Origin: Chryseotalea sp. WA131a | GTDB taxonomy: Bacteria > Bacteroidota > Bacteroidia > Cytophagales > Cyclobacteriaceae | Assembly: GCA_025370075.1 (NCBI GenBank) | Contig: CP073016.1 | Location: forward strand, 1,674,001 to 1,738,000 | Length of the DNA stretch: 64,000 nt | Direction: 5' to 3' | Shown here: positions 52,934 to 60,982 of the stretch, one piece after another | How positions within the stretch are numbered: the first letter of the stretch is position 1 | Layout: every line of letters starts with the position of its first letter | Notes under the pieces: model-generated | Database searches by the model: none | What the model saw: the letters and a program-made list of their open reading frames with translations, nothing else | What the model was told of the DNA's origin: nothing | Position numbers and translations under genes: made by a program

Positions 52934-52964
52934 TTTGTATGCAAGTTGATTATCGCTAGTTTTG
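52934..52964 (+). promoter_or_regulatory. Bacteroidota-type promoter before the kinase relic
   Basis: TTTG (52934-52937), 19-nt spacer, TAGTTTTG (52957-52964). It matches the -33/-7 consensus well and could drive the relic and the PAP2 gene. Confidence 0.65.
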
Positions 52965-52976
52965 TAGCTTTAACTC

Positions 52977-53495
52977 TTGAAAAAGCTTTGGTATAAAATC
53001 TCCTATCTCGGTACTCCTGCCGCAGTAGATTCGCAAGAATTGCAATCCGCGGTACTCACCAATTGTATTAGCCTCATTGGTGCTTTACTAATGCCTATGC
53101 TTGGTATTCTATATAGACTTGATCTGAATTTTTTGAATACGGAACTCGACAAGCAAAAATCAGAAAGCAACAAAGCAAATGAGTTGCGTAATGATAAAAT
53201 AAAAGATGCTATGGCTAAGTTGCTACACTCCAACAACAAATTGATCAAGCACAATAACGAGCCGGAGCAATTTTCTTATTCCGTCTCGCATAACTTACGT
53301 GAATTGGTTGCCCGTTTGCTTGGACTGATTGCAGTTGCTTGTACTGCTGCAACTGCTGCTTTAGAAAAATTTGGGATTAAGGTTTTAACCTTCAAATCTT
53401 CTTATGAAGCCAAACTTTGGTTGGCACAAGAACGAATCTTTTTAAATGGAACAAATCAAACAATGGGACAGGGAGTTCTTTCTCTGGCTCAATAA
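52977..53495 (+). pseudogene. relic of a membrane histidine kinase fused to an unrelated C-terminal tail
   Basis: The open frame starts only with TTG. Residues 1-50 look like the first TM region of a membrane sensor kinase. Residues about 55-95 are a coiled coil leading to EPEQFSYSVSHNLRELVARLLGLI, which is the H-box of Bacteroidota histidine kinases (His in SVSHNLR). There the kinase ends. The following FGIKVLTFKSSYEAKLWLAQE segment resembles the C-terminus of a small STAS-like protein. No ATPase domain exists. Probably a deletion joined two genes. The end overlaps the PAP2 gene start by 50 nt. Confidence 0.55.
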
Positions 53496-54018
53496 TGCGC
53501 ACGCGGCATGGCTAGACCAGCCTATGTATTGGATGACCAAAATACTTTTTTGGTTGCCGCTCTACATTCTTCTTATTTTCCTTTTGTTTAAAAAACTGGG
53601 CAAGCAAAGTTGGTGGGCGTTACTTTGCGTAACAATTGCTATCGTGCTGTCTGACCAACTCATGACTTCTTTTATGAAACCTTTTTTTGCTCGATTGCGT
53701 CCATCGCACGAGCCTTCACTCAAAGGACTTGTCCACTTAGTAAATAATTATAGAGGTGGATTGTACGGCTTTGCATCAGGACATGCGGCCACCACGTTTG
53801 CAGTGGCAACCATTGTTTGGCTCTTACTTAGGCATCATTACCGATGGATGAGCTTGGTGTTTTTATGGGCAGCCCTCATGACTTACACCCGCATATATTT
53901 GGGCGTGCATTATCCTGGTGATATATTGGTAGGCGCAATAGCTGGAATAATTTGCGGTTGGCTAGGTTTTAGAATTTACCAATACATCTTAAAAAAGAAA
54001 ATTCCTTCAGTTGCCTAA
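53446..54018 (+). CDS. PAP2-family membrane phosphatase
   Basis: 190 residues, five to six TM helices. All three PAP2 motifs are present: K78-x6-R85-P86 (KPFFARLRP), S111-G112-H113 (GFASGHAATTF) and R149-x5-H155-x3-D159 (RIYLGVHYPGD). It dephosphorylates a membrane lipid phosphate such as undecaprenyl diphosphate or phosphatidylglycerophosphate. The start overlaps the kinase relic, from whose promoter it is probably transcribed. Confidence 0.9.
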   Translation: MEQIKQWDREFFLWLNNAHAAWLDQPMYWMTKILFWLPLYILLIFLLFKKLGKQSWWALLCVTIAIVLSDQLMTSFMKPFFARLRPSHEPSLKGLVHLVNNYRGGLYGFASGHAATTFAVATIVWLLLRHHYRWMSLVFLWAALMTYTRIYLGVHYPGDILVGAIAGIICGWLGFRIYQYILKKKIPSVA

Positions 54019-54054
54019 AAGAGTTTCTCAAAAATTTTAATCCTGTTTGTTTTC

Positions 54055-54228
54055 TCACTTCTTTCCGAAGAGGCCATCCAACTTATTGCCCAATCCACCG
54101 AGCGGGCTATTGCTTCCTCCTCTCGCTACTTGGTCGATCAAACTTCCAACATCCAATCCGTTATTGTTTGTTACGCTCATTGGGGATAGCATTGTTATTA
54201 ACGATGCCCTCGCCAACGTTTTGCTAAG
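54055..54228 (-). pseudogene. fragment resembling the C-terminus of a DUF937-type protein
   Basis: The minus strand is open from about 54228 to a stop at 54055-54057 and reads LITMLSPMSVTNNNGLDVGSL, then Gly/Leu-rich GGLGNKLDGLFGKK. That is like the glycine-rich end of DUF937/YidB proteins. Possible ATGs are at 54192 and 54180, giving under 50 residues. No N-terminal domain is found, so it is read as a relic. Confidence 0.4.
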
Positions 54229-54311
54229 CTAGTTTGATGAATTGATCTAACTTAAAATAGGGATTTAGATTTGAATGAAATGGTAAGGCTTTCAGCCAGA
54301 AAATAAAGTCA

Positions 54312-54899
54312 CTATTCTTTATTTAACAGTCGTTTAATATACTTACCAACAATGTCAAATTCAAGGTTTACGGAAACGCCAGCGCTTAATTGATTAAAAT
54401 TGGTATGCTGATACGTAAATGGAATAATTGCTACAGTGAATGCATTTTTGGTTGAATTGAAGCATGTAAGGCTAATGCCATTGACCGAAATGGATCCTTT
54501 TTCTACCGTTACATTGCCCAATGCTGCGTCATACTCAAAATCAAAAAGCCAACTCCCTCCCACTTCTTTCATCGATTTACAAACACCAATTTGATCGACA
54601 TGACCTTGCACAATGTGCCCATCAAACCGGCCGGTGGCCAACATGCATCGTTCTAAATTTACCTGATCACCAACCTTCAGGTCTCCCAAGTTTGATTTTT
54701 TCAACGTTTCATCAATGGCGGTAACCCAATGTTGGTTGGGCATTACTTTCGTTACCGTTAAGCAAACCCCATTGTGCGAAACGCTTTGATCGATCTTTAA
54801 TTCATTACCAATATTGCTCTCAAAAAGGAAATGCTTATTGGTTCCCTCTTCAACAATCCGTGCCACTTTCCCAACTGATTCGATGATACCTGTAAACAT
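54312..54899 (-). CDS. ribE: riboflavin synthase alpha subunit
   Basis: 195 residues made of two lumazine-binding repeats. The start MFTGIIESVGKV is diagnostic, the first repeat has SVSHNGVCLTVT, and the second has GSISVNGISLTCF. The enzyme dismutates two 6,7-dimethyl-8-ribityllumazine molecules to riboflavin. No other rib gene is nearby. It is downstream of the M20 amidohydrolase gene with a heptad-repeat spacer between. Confidence 0.95.
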   Translation of the reverse strand: MFTGIIESVGKVARIVEEGTNKHFLFESNIGNELKIDQSVSHNGVCLTVTKVMPNQHWVTAIDETLKKSNLGDLKVGDQVNLERCMLATGRFDGHIVQGHVDQIGVCKSMKEVGGSWLFDFEYDAALGNVTVEKGSISVNGISLTCFNSTKNAFTVAIIPFTYQHTNFNQLSAGVSVNLEFDIVGKYIKRLLNKE

Positions 54900-54902
54900 G
54901 AA

Positions 54903-54976
54903 AAGATGTTAGATGTTAGATGGATGTTAAACTTCAATTCTCAAAATCTGAAATCTAACATCATAAATCTTAAATG
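54903..54976. repeat. intergenic hairpin built from a 7-nt word (AGATGTT type)
   Basis: The left arm reads AGATGTT, AGATGTT, AGATGGATGTT. The right arm, on the minus strand, reads AGATTTA, TGATGTT, AGATTTC, AGATTTT. It lies between same-strand genes. Confidence 0.68.
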
Positions 54977-54979
54977 TAT

Positions 54980-56620
54980 TTATTTCTTCAGCTTCCCAAC
55001 TGCCTCGATTTGATCTGGCCTTACGGTTGGGTACTTGATGTTCAACTGATCTAAATACGTTTTGTATTTGGATGGATCGTAATAAGTTGATTTGAGTTTT
55101 GGCGCAAATTCAGTCATTATCTTTTTGTTCAAGAAAATGGCGGGTAAATCTTTATCACCAACCAATGGAGTATATTGAATATCTTTAGTTTGCTCTTGTT
55201 TGTAGTATTCTTGTGCTTTCGCCAAGAGTTCAGGTTTGTAAAATAAATCCAAAATAGTCATGGCTTCTGCTTTAGCACCCACCACAATTCCCTTGTGGGC
55301 AATAGGGGTTGCCATGCTAATGGCATTGCTCCAATGATGGCCTGGCAAACCGGGTATGTTGCTCGGATAATTCAACACAATCGTTGGAACCGTCCAGGAA
55401 ATATCAGCAATATCATCTGATCCTCCACCCATCGTCATCATTTGACGGCCCATTACACTCACTACGCCTACCGAGTTTGGCAAACCCATCGTATCAAGTT
55501 TATTGGCCAGTCCATTTATCTTGGGGGCTTTCAATTCTAGTTGCGTTGCCTTGGCGAGCAGTTGATCTTCGGCTGACCAAGTGGGCAATCCAACTTTCTT
55601 GATATTGGTGTACATGGCTTCCGCCAGAGGCTTGTTGAAATGCCCAGGCCATGCCGATCCGAGAATTTCGTAGGTAAATTTTGTATCCGTCATCAGCGCT
55701 GCGCCTTCTGCTGTTTTCATGCCTTTATCGAACAACGCTTTGATCGCTGGATATGTACGCTCTCTGAAATAATACCAAACCGATGCTTTGGACGGAACAA
55801 CATTTGGCTGATCGCCTCCATCTGGAATCACGTAGTGTGAACGTTGCGTCAACTCGAGATGCTCTCGTCTATAGTTCCAACCAATGTTCATCAACTCTAC
55901 CGCATCCAAGGCACTTCTTCCCCGCCAAGGCGCACCAGCCGCATGTGCTGCTTGACCTTCAAAATTAAATTTAACAGAGATCACTCCGTTATAGCCATTA
56001 TCACCATAGGATGTTTCAAGATTATCGCCCACGTGCGTGAAAATACAAGCATCCACATCTTTGAAATAACCAGCACGAACGTAAAAGGCTTTCGTGCCCA
56101 ACAGTTCTTCGGCAATGCCCGGCCAAAGCATGAGCGTGCCAGAAATTTTTTCGCGCTCCATTATTTTTTTGATCGCCAAAGCAGAAATGATATTAAGTGC
56201 TTGGCCCGAATTATGCCCTTCGCCATGGCCGGGTGCCCCTTCTACAATGGGGTCGTGATAAGCTACGCCAGGCTTTTGCGATGCTTTGGGTATGCAGTCC
56301 ACATCTGAACCTAAAGCGATGATGGGCTTTCCGTTTCCCCATGTGGCTATCCAGGCAGTAGGAACACCGGCAATTCCTTTTTCTATTTTAAATCCATTTT
56401 CCTCCAGCAGATTAGTCAAATAAGCAAAGGTTTCCACTTCTTGAAAGCCCAGCTCTGAAAAACTAAACAACATATCATTGATCTGTTGGCCGAGCGCAGC
56501 ATTGTTTTCAATTTCTTTTTGCACCTCTTCCTTTAGTTTTTTCAACTTCGCTGATTCTGGTTGGCAGAATGCCATGAAGGAAAGCAAAACGAGACTGAAT
56601 AATAGTATAGTTTTTTTCAT
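54980..56620 (-). CDS. M20-family amidohydrolase, AbgB-like, exported
   Basis: 546 residues with a signal peptide (MKKTILLFSLVLLSFMAFCQ). M20 metal-binding and dimer motifs are visible: LGSDVDCIP, GHGEGHNSG, MLWPGIAEELLGTKAFYVRAG, FTHVGD, and FNFEGQAAHAAGAPWRGRSALDAVELMN. The latter is characteristic of p-aminobenzoyl-glutamate hydrolase subunit B and related amidohydrolases. A late GHHWSNAISMATPIAHKG block holds another metal ligand. It is probably a periplasmic amidase or exopeptidase; substrate unknown. Confidence 0.87.
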   Translation of the reverse strand: MKKTILLFSLVLLSFMAFCQPESAKLKKLKEEVQKEIENNAALGQQINDMLFSFSELGFQEVETFAYLTNLLEENGFKIEKGIAGVPTAWIATWGNGKPIIALGSDVDCIPKASQKPGVAYHDPIVEGAPGHGEGHNSGQALNIISALAIKKIMEREKISGTLMLWPGIAEELLGTKAFYVRAGYFKDVDACIFTHVGDNLETSYGDNGYNGVISVKFNFEGQAAHAAGAPWRGRSALDAVELMNIGWNYRREHLELTQRSHYVIPDGGDQPNVVPSKASVWYYFRERTYPAIKALFDKGMKTAEGAALMTDTKFTYEILGSAWPGHFNKPLAEAMYTNIKKVGLPTWSAEDQLLAKATQLELKAPKINGLANKLDTMGLPNSVGVVSVMGRQMMTMGGGSDDIADISWTVPTIVLNYPSNIPGLPGHHWSNAISMATPIAHKGIVVGAKAEAMTILDLFYKPELLAKAQEYYKQEQTKDIQYTPLVGDKDLPAIFLNKKIMTEFAPKLKSTYYDPSKYKTYLDQLNIKYPTVRPDQIEAVGKLKK

Positions 56621-56940
56621 TTACATTTTTTTTGCTTGATTGAACTGATTCTTTGAAGTTAAAGTAAAAGAATATTTTCCAATCAAGCTAATTCTCGATT
56701 TTTTAATTGGTTAGGGCACTTTCACGGTGATTCATTAGAAATATAAAAACTAACCTACTAGAGTTAGGTTACGGATGTGCGCACATTTCATTCAGCTAAA
56801 CAACACGCATTGGTATATATATTATAATAATTTGGGGATTGGCTCCAACTTTACACTCATTTTTCCAATAGGCAAATAACTTTTTTAATTATTTTGGTTT
56901 ATAATGTAAACTACTTTACATTTGTTACGTTATTAGTAGT
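56621..56940. other. 320-nt intergenic region between divergent genes
   Basis: No gene is seen. Contents: inverted repeat GCTTGATTG (56634-56642) / CAATCAAGC (56680-56688) in the amidohydrolase upstream region; hairpin TAACCTA (56751-56757) / TAGGTTA (56765-56771); the 12-bp palindrome ATGTGCGCACAT (56775-56786); and the promoter-operator of the regulator cluster at 56893-56924. Confidence 0.6.
56893..56924 (+). promoter_or_regulatory. promoter P1 of the regulator cluster with embedded operator
   Basis: TTTG (56893-56896), 20-nt spacer, TACATTTG (56917-56924); start point expected near 56931, about 10 nt before the ATG. The spacer holds operator GTTTATAATGTAAAC (56897-56911), and TTTACA follows at 56915-56920, overlapping the -7 box. 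ATGTAAA/TTTACAT also form an inverted repeat. Binding would block RNA polymerase, so repression is expected. Confidence 0.75.
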
Positions 56941-57513
56941 ATGAACCAAGAAAACGAAAAGCTGAGCCCACAGCAGAGCTTGGACTTGATCACAAAGATG
57001 ATTAACCAAGCGAAGGGCAATGTGCGCGATAATTCTTTTTATTATCTCTTCTGGGGTTGGGTATTGATTGGTGCACACATCGGCAGCTTTGCGCTGTATC
57101 GATTGGATTTTAACTACCCTTTCGTAGTTTGGTTGATTGTTATTCCTGCCTGGATCATATCGTTTATATACGGATCGCGTCAATCAAAAAAGCAAAACCG
57201 TTCCAGTACGCACTTGGAAAAAGTGAATCTAACTCTTTGGATTAGCTTTGGAACCTTGGCAATTGTAATTCCCTTTTTTGGTTCTTTTATAAATTATCAG
57301 ATCAACCCGATTATCCTTCTGGTAGGCAGCATTGCTACCCTTACTTCAGGTGCCATATTGAAATATCTACCGCTGATGTTAGGAGGCGGGTTGTTTTTTA
57401 TTGGCGGGCTGTTGTCATTCTTTTTGAGCCATGAGATGCAGTCTTTGGCAGCTGCATCAACAATCGCACTAGGGTATCTCGTTCCTGGCTACTTGTTAAA
57501 ATTGCAAAAGTAA
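56941..57513 (+). CDS. hypothetical multi-pass membrane protein upstream of a winged-helix regulator
   Basis: 190 residues. A hydrophilic N-terminus (about 1-30, LSPQQSLDLITKMINQAKG) is followed by five predicted TM helices (about 36-54, 60-80, 101-120, 124-142, 148-190 partly). The N-terminal helix plus membrane domain is the pattern of proteins commonly encoded with small winged-helix regulators in Bacteroidota. No known transporter motif is seen. It begins an operon with the regulator (5-nt gap) under promoter P1. Confidence 0.7.
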   Translation: MNQENEKLSPQQSLDLITKMINQAKGNVRDNSFYYLFWGWVLIGAHIGSFALYRLDFNYPFVVWLIVIPAWIISFIYGSRQSKKQNRSSTHLEKVNLTLWISFGTLAIVIPFFGSFINYQINPIILLVGSIATLTSGAILKYLPLMLGGGLFFIGGLLSFFLSHEMQSLAAASTIALGYLVPGYLLKLQK

Positions 57514-57518
57514 GGTAC

Positions 57519-57803
57519 ATGTTGAAAGACCTTGATCCCCTACTTCACTCGCAACTTAGGCTAGGTGTAATGTCGCTTCTTCTTGGATTAGATTCTGCTG
57601 ACTTTACCTTTCTGAAAGAGAAGACTAACTCAACTGCTGGTAACCTGAGTGTGCAATTGGACAAACTTTCAGAGGCAGGCTACATCCACATTGAAAAGAC
57701 TTTTAAGGGGAAGAAGCCACTGACTACGTGTAAGATCACCAAGAAAGGCATCAAGGCTTTTGAAGAGTATGTAAACTCGTTGAAAAGCTACATCAAACCA
57801 TAA
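57519..57803 (+). CDS. winged-helix transcriptional regulator (MarR/PadR-like, short form)
   Basis: 94 residues, a single winged-helix DNA-binding domain: LDPLLHSQLRLGVMSLLLGLDSADFTFLKEKTNSTAGNLSVQLDKLSEAGYIHIEKTFKGKKPLTTCKITKKGIKAFEEYV. The recognition helix is about residues 43-56 and the wing about 60-72. There is no ligand-binding domain, so the signal may be protein-borne, perhaps through the membrane partner encoded just upstream. The identical operators at the promoters before 56941 and 57848 make it the obvious regulator of both, including itself. Confidence 0.85.
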   Translation: MLKDLDPLLHSQLRLGVMSLLLGLDSADFTFLKEKTNSTAGNLSVQLDKLSEAGYIHIEKTFKGKKPLTTCKITKKGIKAFEEYVNSLKSYIKP

Positions 57804-57816
57804 ATTTTTTTATCAT

Positions 57817-57848
57817 TTTAGTTTATAATATAAACCAGTTTACAATCA
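57817..57848 (+). promoter_or_regulatory. promoter P2 with the same operator, before the TPR/TonB-receptor genes
   Basis: TTTTAG (about 57816-57821) and TACAATCA (57841-57848) align with the -33 and -7 boxes of P1. GTTTATAATATAAAC (57821-57835) and TTTACA (57839-57844) match P1's operator and half-site at the same 18-nt offset. Its -7 box is weaker than that of P1. Confidence 0.68.
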
Positions 57849-58609
57849 TGAAAAAATTACTCATTTTCGCTGTTGCTCTTGGTTCGATGATTCAACTGAA
57901 AGCACAAAATACAGACAGCAATGGGCAGTCTGCCGATGAAATCATTTACCAGGCATACCTTAATCAAAAATACGATGCCGCACCTTGGAAAGAAGCAATT
58001 AAAATCCGTGAAACCGACCTAAACAAAAATTCACAAGAAATTAAACTACGCTTCCAATTAGCGCTGTCGCAGTTTGCATTGGTTTCTTCATCCATGCGCA
58101 ATCGCGATGAAGATCTATTCGATGAGTACTACAATCCACTGCTGAAGAATCTCAAAAAAATCATAGAAGGTGACAAAAATTGGGCAGAGCCTTATGCAAT
58201 CCAGGCGGCCGCCTACGGAGTAAAGATGGGCTACAGCCCAATGCAAGGCATGATCCTGGGCAGCAAAAGCACTAACCTGATTGAAAAAGCAAAGAAGCTT
58301 AATCCTAGCTCAGCCATCGTTTGGAAAGTATATGCCAACGCCAAATTCTTCACCCCCGAGATGTGGGGTGGTGATTTGGACGAAGCCATTGCGGGTTATG
58401 AAAAGGCTGTACAACTTTTTGAAAGTAGGCCCGAGACGTTGATAAATAACTGGATGTATTTGGATACGATGGCATTTCTTGGCCAAGCTTGGGCGAAAAA
58501 AGGCGATCGAGCAAAAGCAATAGCTGCCTATGAAAGAGCTTTGAAAGCGGAGCCAAATTTCAGTTGGGTGAAGTATGTTTTGCTTCCAAAAGCAAAATCC
58601 CTTAAGTAA
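57848..58609 (+). CDS. secreted TPR-like protein preceding a TonB-dependent receptor
   Basis: 253 residues with a signal peptide (MKKLLIFAVALGSMIQLKAQ). The mature protein is helical with TPR-type repeats, clearest at EAIAGYEKAVQLFESRPE and GQAWAKKGDRAKAIAAYERALKAEPNF near the C-terminus. It probably works as a periplasmic partner of the outer-membrane receptor encoded immediately downstream (0-nt gap). Ligand unknown. It has no SusD features, so this is not a classical SusCD pair. Confidence 0.78.
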   Translation: MKKLLIFAVALGSMIQLKAQNTDSNGQSADEIIYQAYLNQKYDAAPWKEAIKIRETDLNKNSQEIKLRFQLALSQFALVSSSMRNRDEDLFDEYYNPLLKNLKKIIEGDKNWAEPYAIQAAAYGVKMGYSPMQGMILGSKSTNLIEKAKKLNPSSAIVWKVYANAKFFTPEMWGGDLDEAIAGYEKAVQLFESRPETLINNWMYLDTMAFLGQAWAKKGDRAKAIAAYERALKAEPNFSWVKYVLLPKAKSLK

Positions 58610-60715
58610 ATGCGTTGGTTATCCCTAACGATTTTATGTTTGGCAGTGGTGACAAAACTTCATGCACAATGCGCAACGGTTACAGGCCATGTGAAGGACG
58701 CTGTGACGGGAATGGAATTGCCTGGAGCGACCGTACGCACGAGCAGCAACTCGTTGAGCGGAGTGACCACAGACGTGAACGGCAAGTTCGTTTGGAAGTA
58801 TAGTGTTGGGGACTCATTGCGCGTAAGTTTTGTCGGATACAATGACGCAGTGATAATAATTGAATCTGCATGCGAAATAGAGGTCAGGCTTTCGCCTTCT
58901 TCCATGAATTTGGATGAGGTTGTAATCAAATCAGAACGGCTAATTGCTGAAGAATTCACCGTGAGCAAAATCAAGAAGCTAGACATTTATACCAACCCGA
59001 GTGCCAAGGCAGATCCATTATTGGCCGTGAATGCATTGCCCTCCGCCACCACCATAGACGAATCTGCCAACATCAGCCTGCGGGGCGGCAGCCCAAATGA
59101 AACTGGAATATTCTTAAATAATGTACCTATCAACGATGCGGTGCGCTACGGGCAGCTCAATGGAATTGGCACATTCAGTATTTTCAACACGGCACTTATC
59201 AAACAGGTTCAAGTATATCCAGGCAATCCACCCCTTGAATTCGGTAACACCACCTCTGGTTTGATTGCGCTAAATACAGACGAAGACATTCCCACCAAAT
59301 CGGTCAGCTCCATCTCGGCATCGCTGGCCAATATGGGTTACTACACATCGCGAAAAGTTGGAAAAAAGTCTGCCCTTACTGCCTTTGTCAACTACCAACC
59401 TTCGGCTCTGCTTCGCTGGTTCAATCCGGCTGCGCTTGCGCGGATCAAACGATTCAATACCATCGATATGGGTTTGCACTTTTTCAGCAAACTGAACGAT
59501 CGAACAGTGCTAAAGATCTTTAACTATACCAATAGCGAATCTTTTTTGTTTGACTCACGAACACCCACTTATCAGGGCAATTTTAATCAGGAAAAAATAC
59601 GCAACTACACAGTCACCAATGTGAGGCACCGATTTCGAAAGAGCGAATTATCGTTCAATAACGGAATCAGCTTCTCAATGGCACAATTCTCACAAAGCAA
59701 GCTAAACGCACAACTCAACCTCAGCGATTTTTTTGCCTCACTAAACTACCAATATTTTGGTGTCAAAAGCGAAGTTAAACTGGGTGTGAGCTATGACTAT
59801 CGCGCATCCGATTTTTCAGGAAAGTTTCCGCGGTATAGCTACGCGTTGGGCGAGCAGTTTCCGGTAGATAGCGCCACGTTGCACCAAGCTATTCGCTTGC
59901 CGGAGTTGTATCTATACGGAAAACGCAACCTGAGCGAAAAATGGATTGTGGGCGGAGGCGTTCGAAATGGAATAGCAACAGATAAGCAACCAGGATTTTG
60001 GAGCAGCCAGGTAAACCTTAATTTTCGACCGTCCAAGCCGTGGAATTTTGTTTTATCGGCAGGGCGCTACAACAAATTGCTGATCCCGCAAGGAGCCAGT
60101 TCAGAAAGTGACCACATCCAAACCGACCAGTATTCATTGGATATAAGCTATACCAAGTCACGCCTCGAAAGTACTTTCTCGGTATTTGTGAAAAATGGCC
60201 AACAGCGCGGCCAACAAACCCATGTGCAAGGCATTGAACTCTACGGCCGCTATCGCCTTCATCGCAACCTGCGCACACAACTGTCTGTCACCTCTTTGAA
60301 TGCTACGCAAGAAATCAATGAACAGGCTTCTTCTTCTCTATTTGATATCCGCTACTTTATACGAGGGAATATGGAATACAAATTTTCGGGCACATGGACA
60401 GCCACCTTGGTATTCCTGTTCCGCGAAGGAAGCTTCTACCAGCCTGTGTTAAATGCTGATTTCAATTCAAGTGTGGGTGCCTTTGAGCCGACTTACGGCC
60501 AACCTGCTCGGCTTCCAAACTACAACTTGCTCGACTTCAGCATTTCTAAATTGTTGGCGGTGGGAGAAGCCTCGGCCGTGGCCTTTTGTGGATTGAGTAA
60601 CCTACCCAATTTTCAGAACGTGCGCTCCTATTCTTACAACTTCGACTACACCCAAAAAACAGCCGAGGTTTTTTCTTTGCGAACCATCTATTTTGGTGTG
60701 GTCATGAATTTTTAA
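58610..60715 (+). CDS. TonB-dependent outer-membrane receptor with CarboxypepD_reg-like N-domain
   Basis: 701 residues. Signal peptide (to about 19), a CarboxypepD_reg-like domain (about 22-100: TGHVKDAVTGMELPGATVRTSSNSLSGVTTDVNGKF), the plug domain (about 105-220, with ISLRGGSPNETGIFLNNVPIND and GLIALNT), then a beta-barrel ending in FGVVMNF with terminal Phe. It is somewhat shorter than SusC-type receptors and closer to FecA/siderophore-like barrels. It takes up an unknown ligand with TonB energy. It is co-transcribed with the TPR protein from operator-controlled promoter P2. Confidence 0.88.
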   Translation: MRWLSLTILCLAVVTKLHAQCATVTGHVKDAVTGMELPGATVRTSSNSLSGVTTDVNGKFVWKYSVGDSLRVSFVGYNDAVIIIESACEIEVRLSPSSMNLDEVVIKSERLIAEEFTVSKIKKLDIYTNPSAKADPLLAVNALPSATTIDESANISLRGGSPNETGIFLNNVPINDAVRYGQLNGIGTFSIFNTALIKQVQVYPGNPPLEFGNTTSGLIALNTDEDIPTKSVSSISASLANMGYYTSRKVGKKSALTAFVNYQPSALLRWFNPAALARIKRFNTIDMGLHFFSKLNDRTVLKIFNYTNSESFLFDSRTPTYQGNFNQEKIRNYTVTNVRHRFRKSELSFNNGISFSMAQFSQSKLNAQLNLSDFFASLNYQYFGVKSEVKLGVSYDYRASDFSGKFPRYSYALGEQFPVDSATLHQAIRLPELYLYGKRNLSEKWIVGGGVRNGIATDKQPGFWSSQVNLNFRPSKPWNFVLSAGRYNKLLIPQGASSESDHIQTDQYSLDISYTKSRLESTFSVFVKNGQQRGQQTHVQGIELYGRYRLHRNLRTQLSVTSLNATQEINEQASSSLFDIRYFIRGNMEYKFSGTWTATLVFLFREGSFYQPVLNADFNSSVGAFEPTYGQPARLPNYNLLDFSISKLLAVGEASAVAFCGLSNLPNFQNVRSYSYNFDYTQKTAEVFSLRTIYFGVVMNF

Positions 60716-60765
60716 AACTGTTGCTAGAAAAAAACCAGTGCTTGTTCTTTGTAGGCGTTTCCACA

Positions 60766-60781
60766 AAAAGTAGCTACTTTT
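60766..60781. promoter_or_regulatory. perfect 16-bp palindrome AAAAGTAGCTACTTTT before the small lipoprotein gene
   Basis: It lies 7 nt before the TTG start, about 14 nt after a TTTG box (60748-60751), and overlaps a TACTTTTA that could be a weak -7. The position suits an operator; the adjacent convergent TetR-type regulator is a possible binder, by proximity only. Confidence 0.4.
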
Positions 60782-60787
60782 ATCACG

Positions 60788-60982
60788 TTGAAATCTGCGA
60801 AATACATTGTTGCATTGTTGATGCTGTTCGCTTCGTGCTCTTCTTCAGGCAAGAAGGTAGTAAAACCGCGCTATCATCATGTATGGGCTAAAGGGAACAA
60901 ATACCGCATTGATATCCCCGTGGGCAATCGGCACATTCGTCTGTTTCAGCGCAAGCGAACCAAAGCGGTAAGCATGAAGTAA
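60788..60982 (+). CDS. small lipoprotein, TTG start
   Basis: 64 residues. A lipoprotein signal (MKSAKYIVALLMLFASC) with a clear lipobox Cys near 17 gives a mature peptide of under 50 residues. That peptide is rich in Arg, Lys and His (KPRYHHVWAKGNKYRIDIPVGNRHIRLFQRKRTK). No ATG opens the signal, so the TTG at 60788 is the likely start. It may be an envelope-anchored basic peptide; function unknown. The stop abuts the stop of the convergent TetR-type gene. Confidence 0.6.
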   Translation: MKSAKYIVALLMLFASCSSSGKKVVKPRYHHVWAKGNKYRIDIPVGNRHIRLFQRKRTKAVSMK

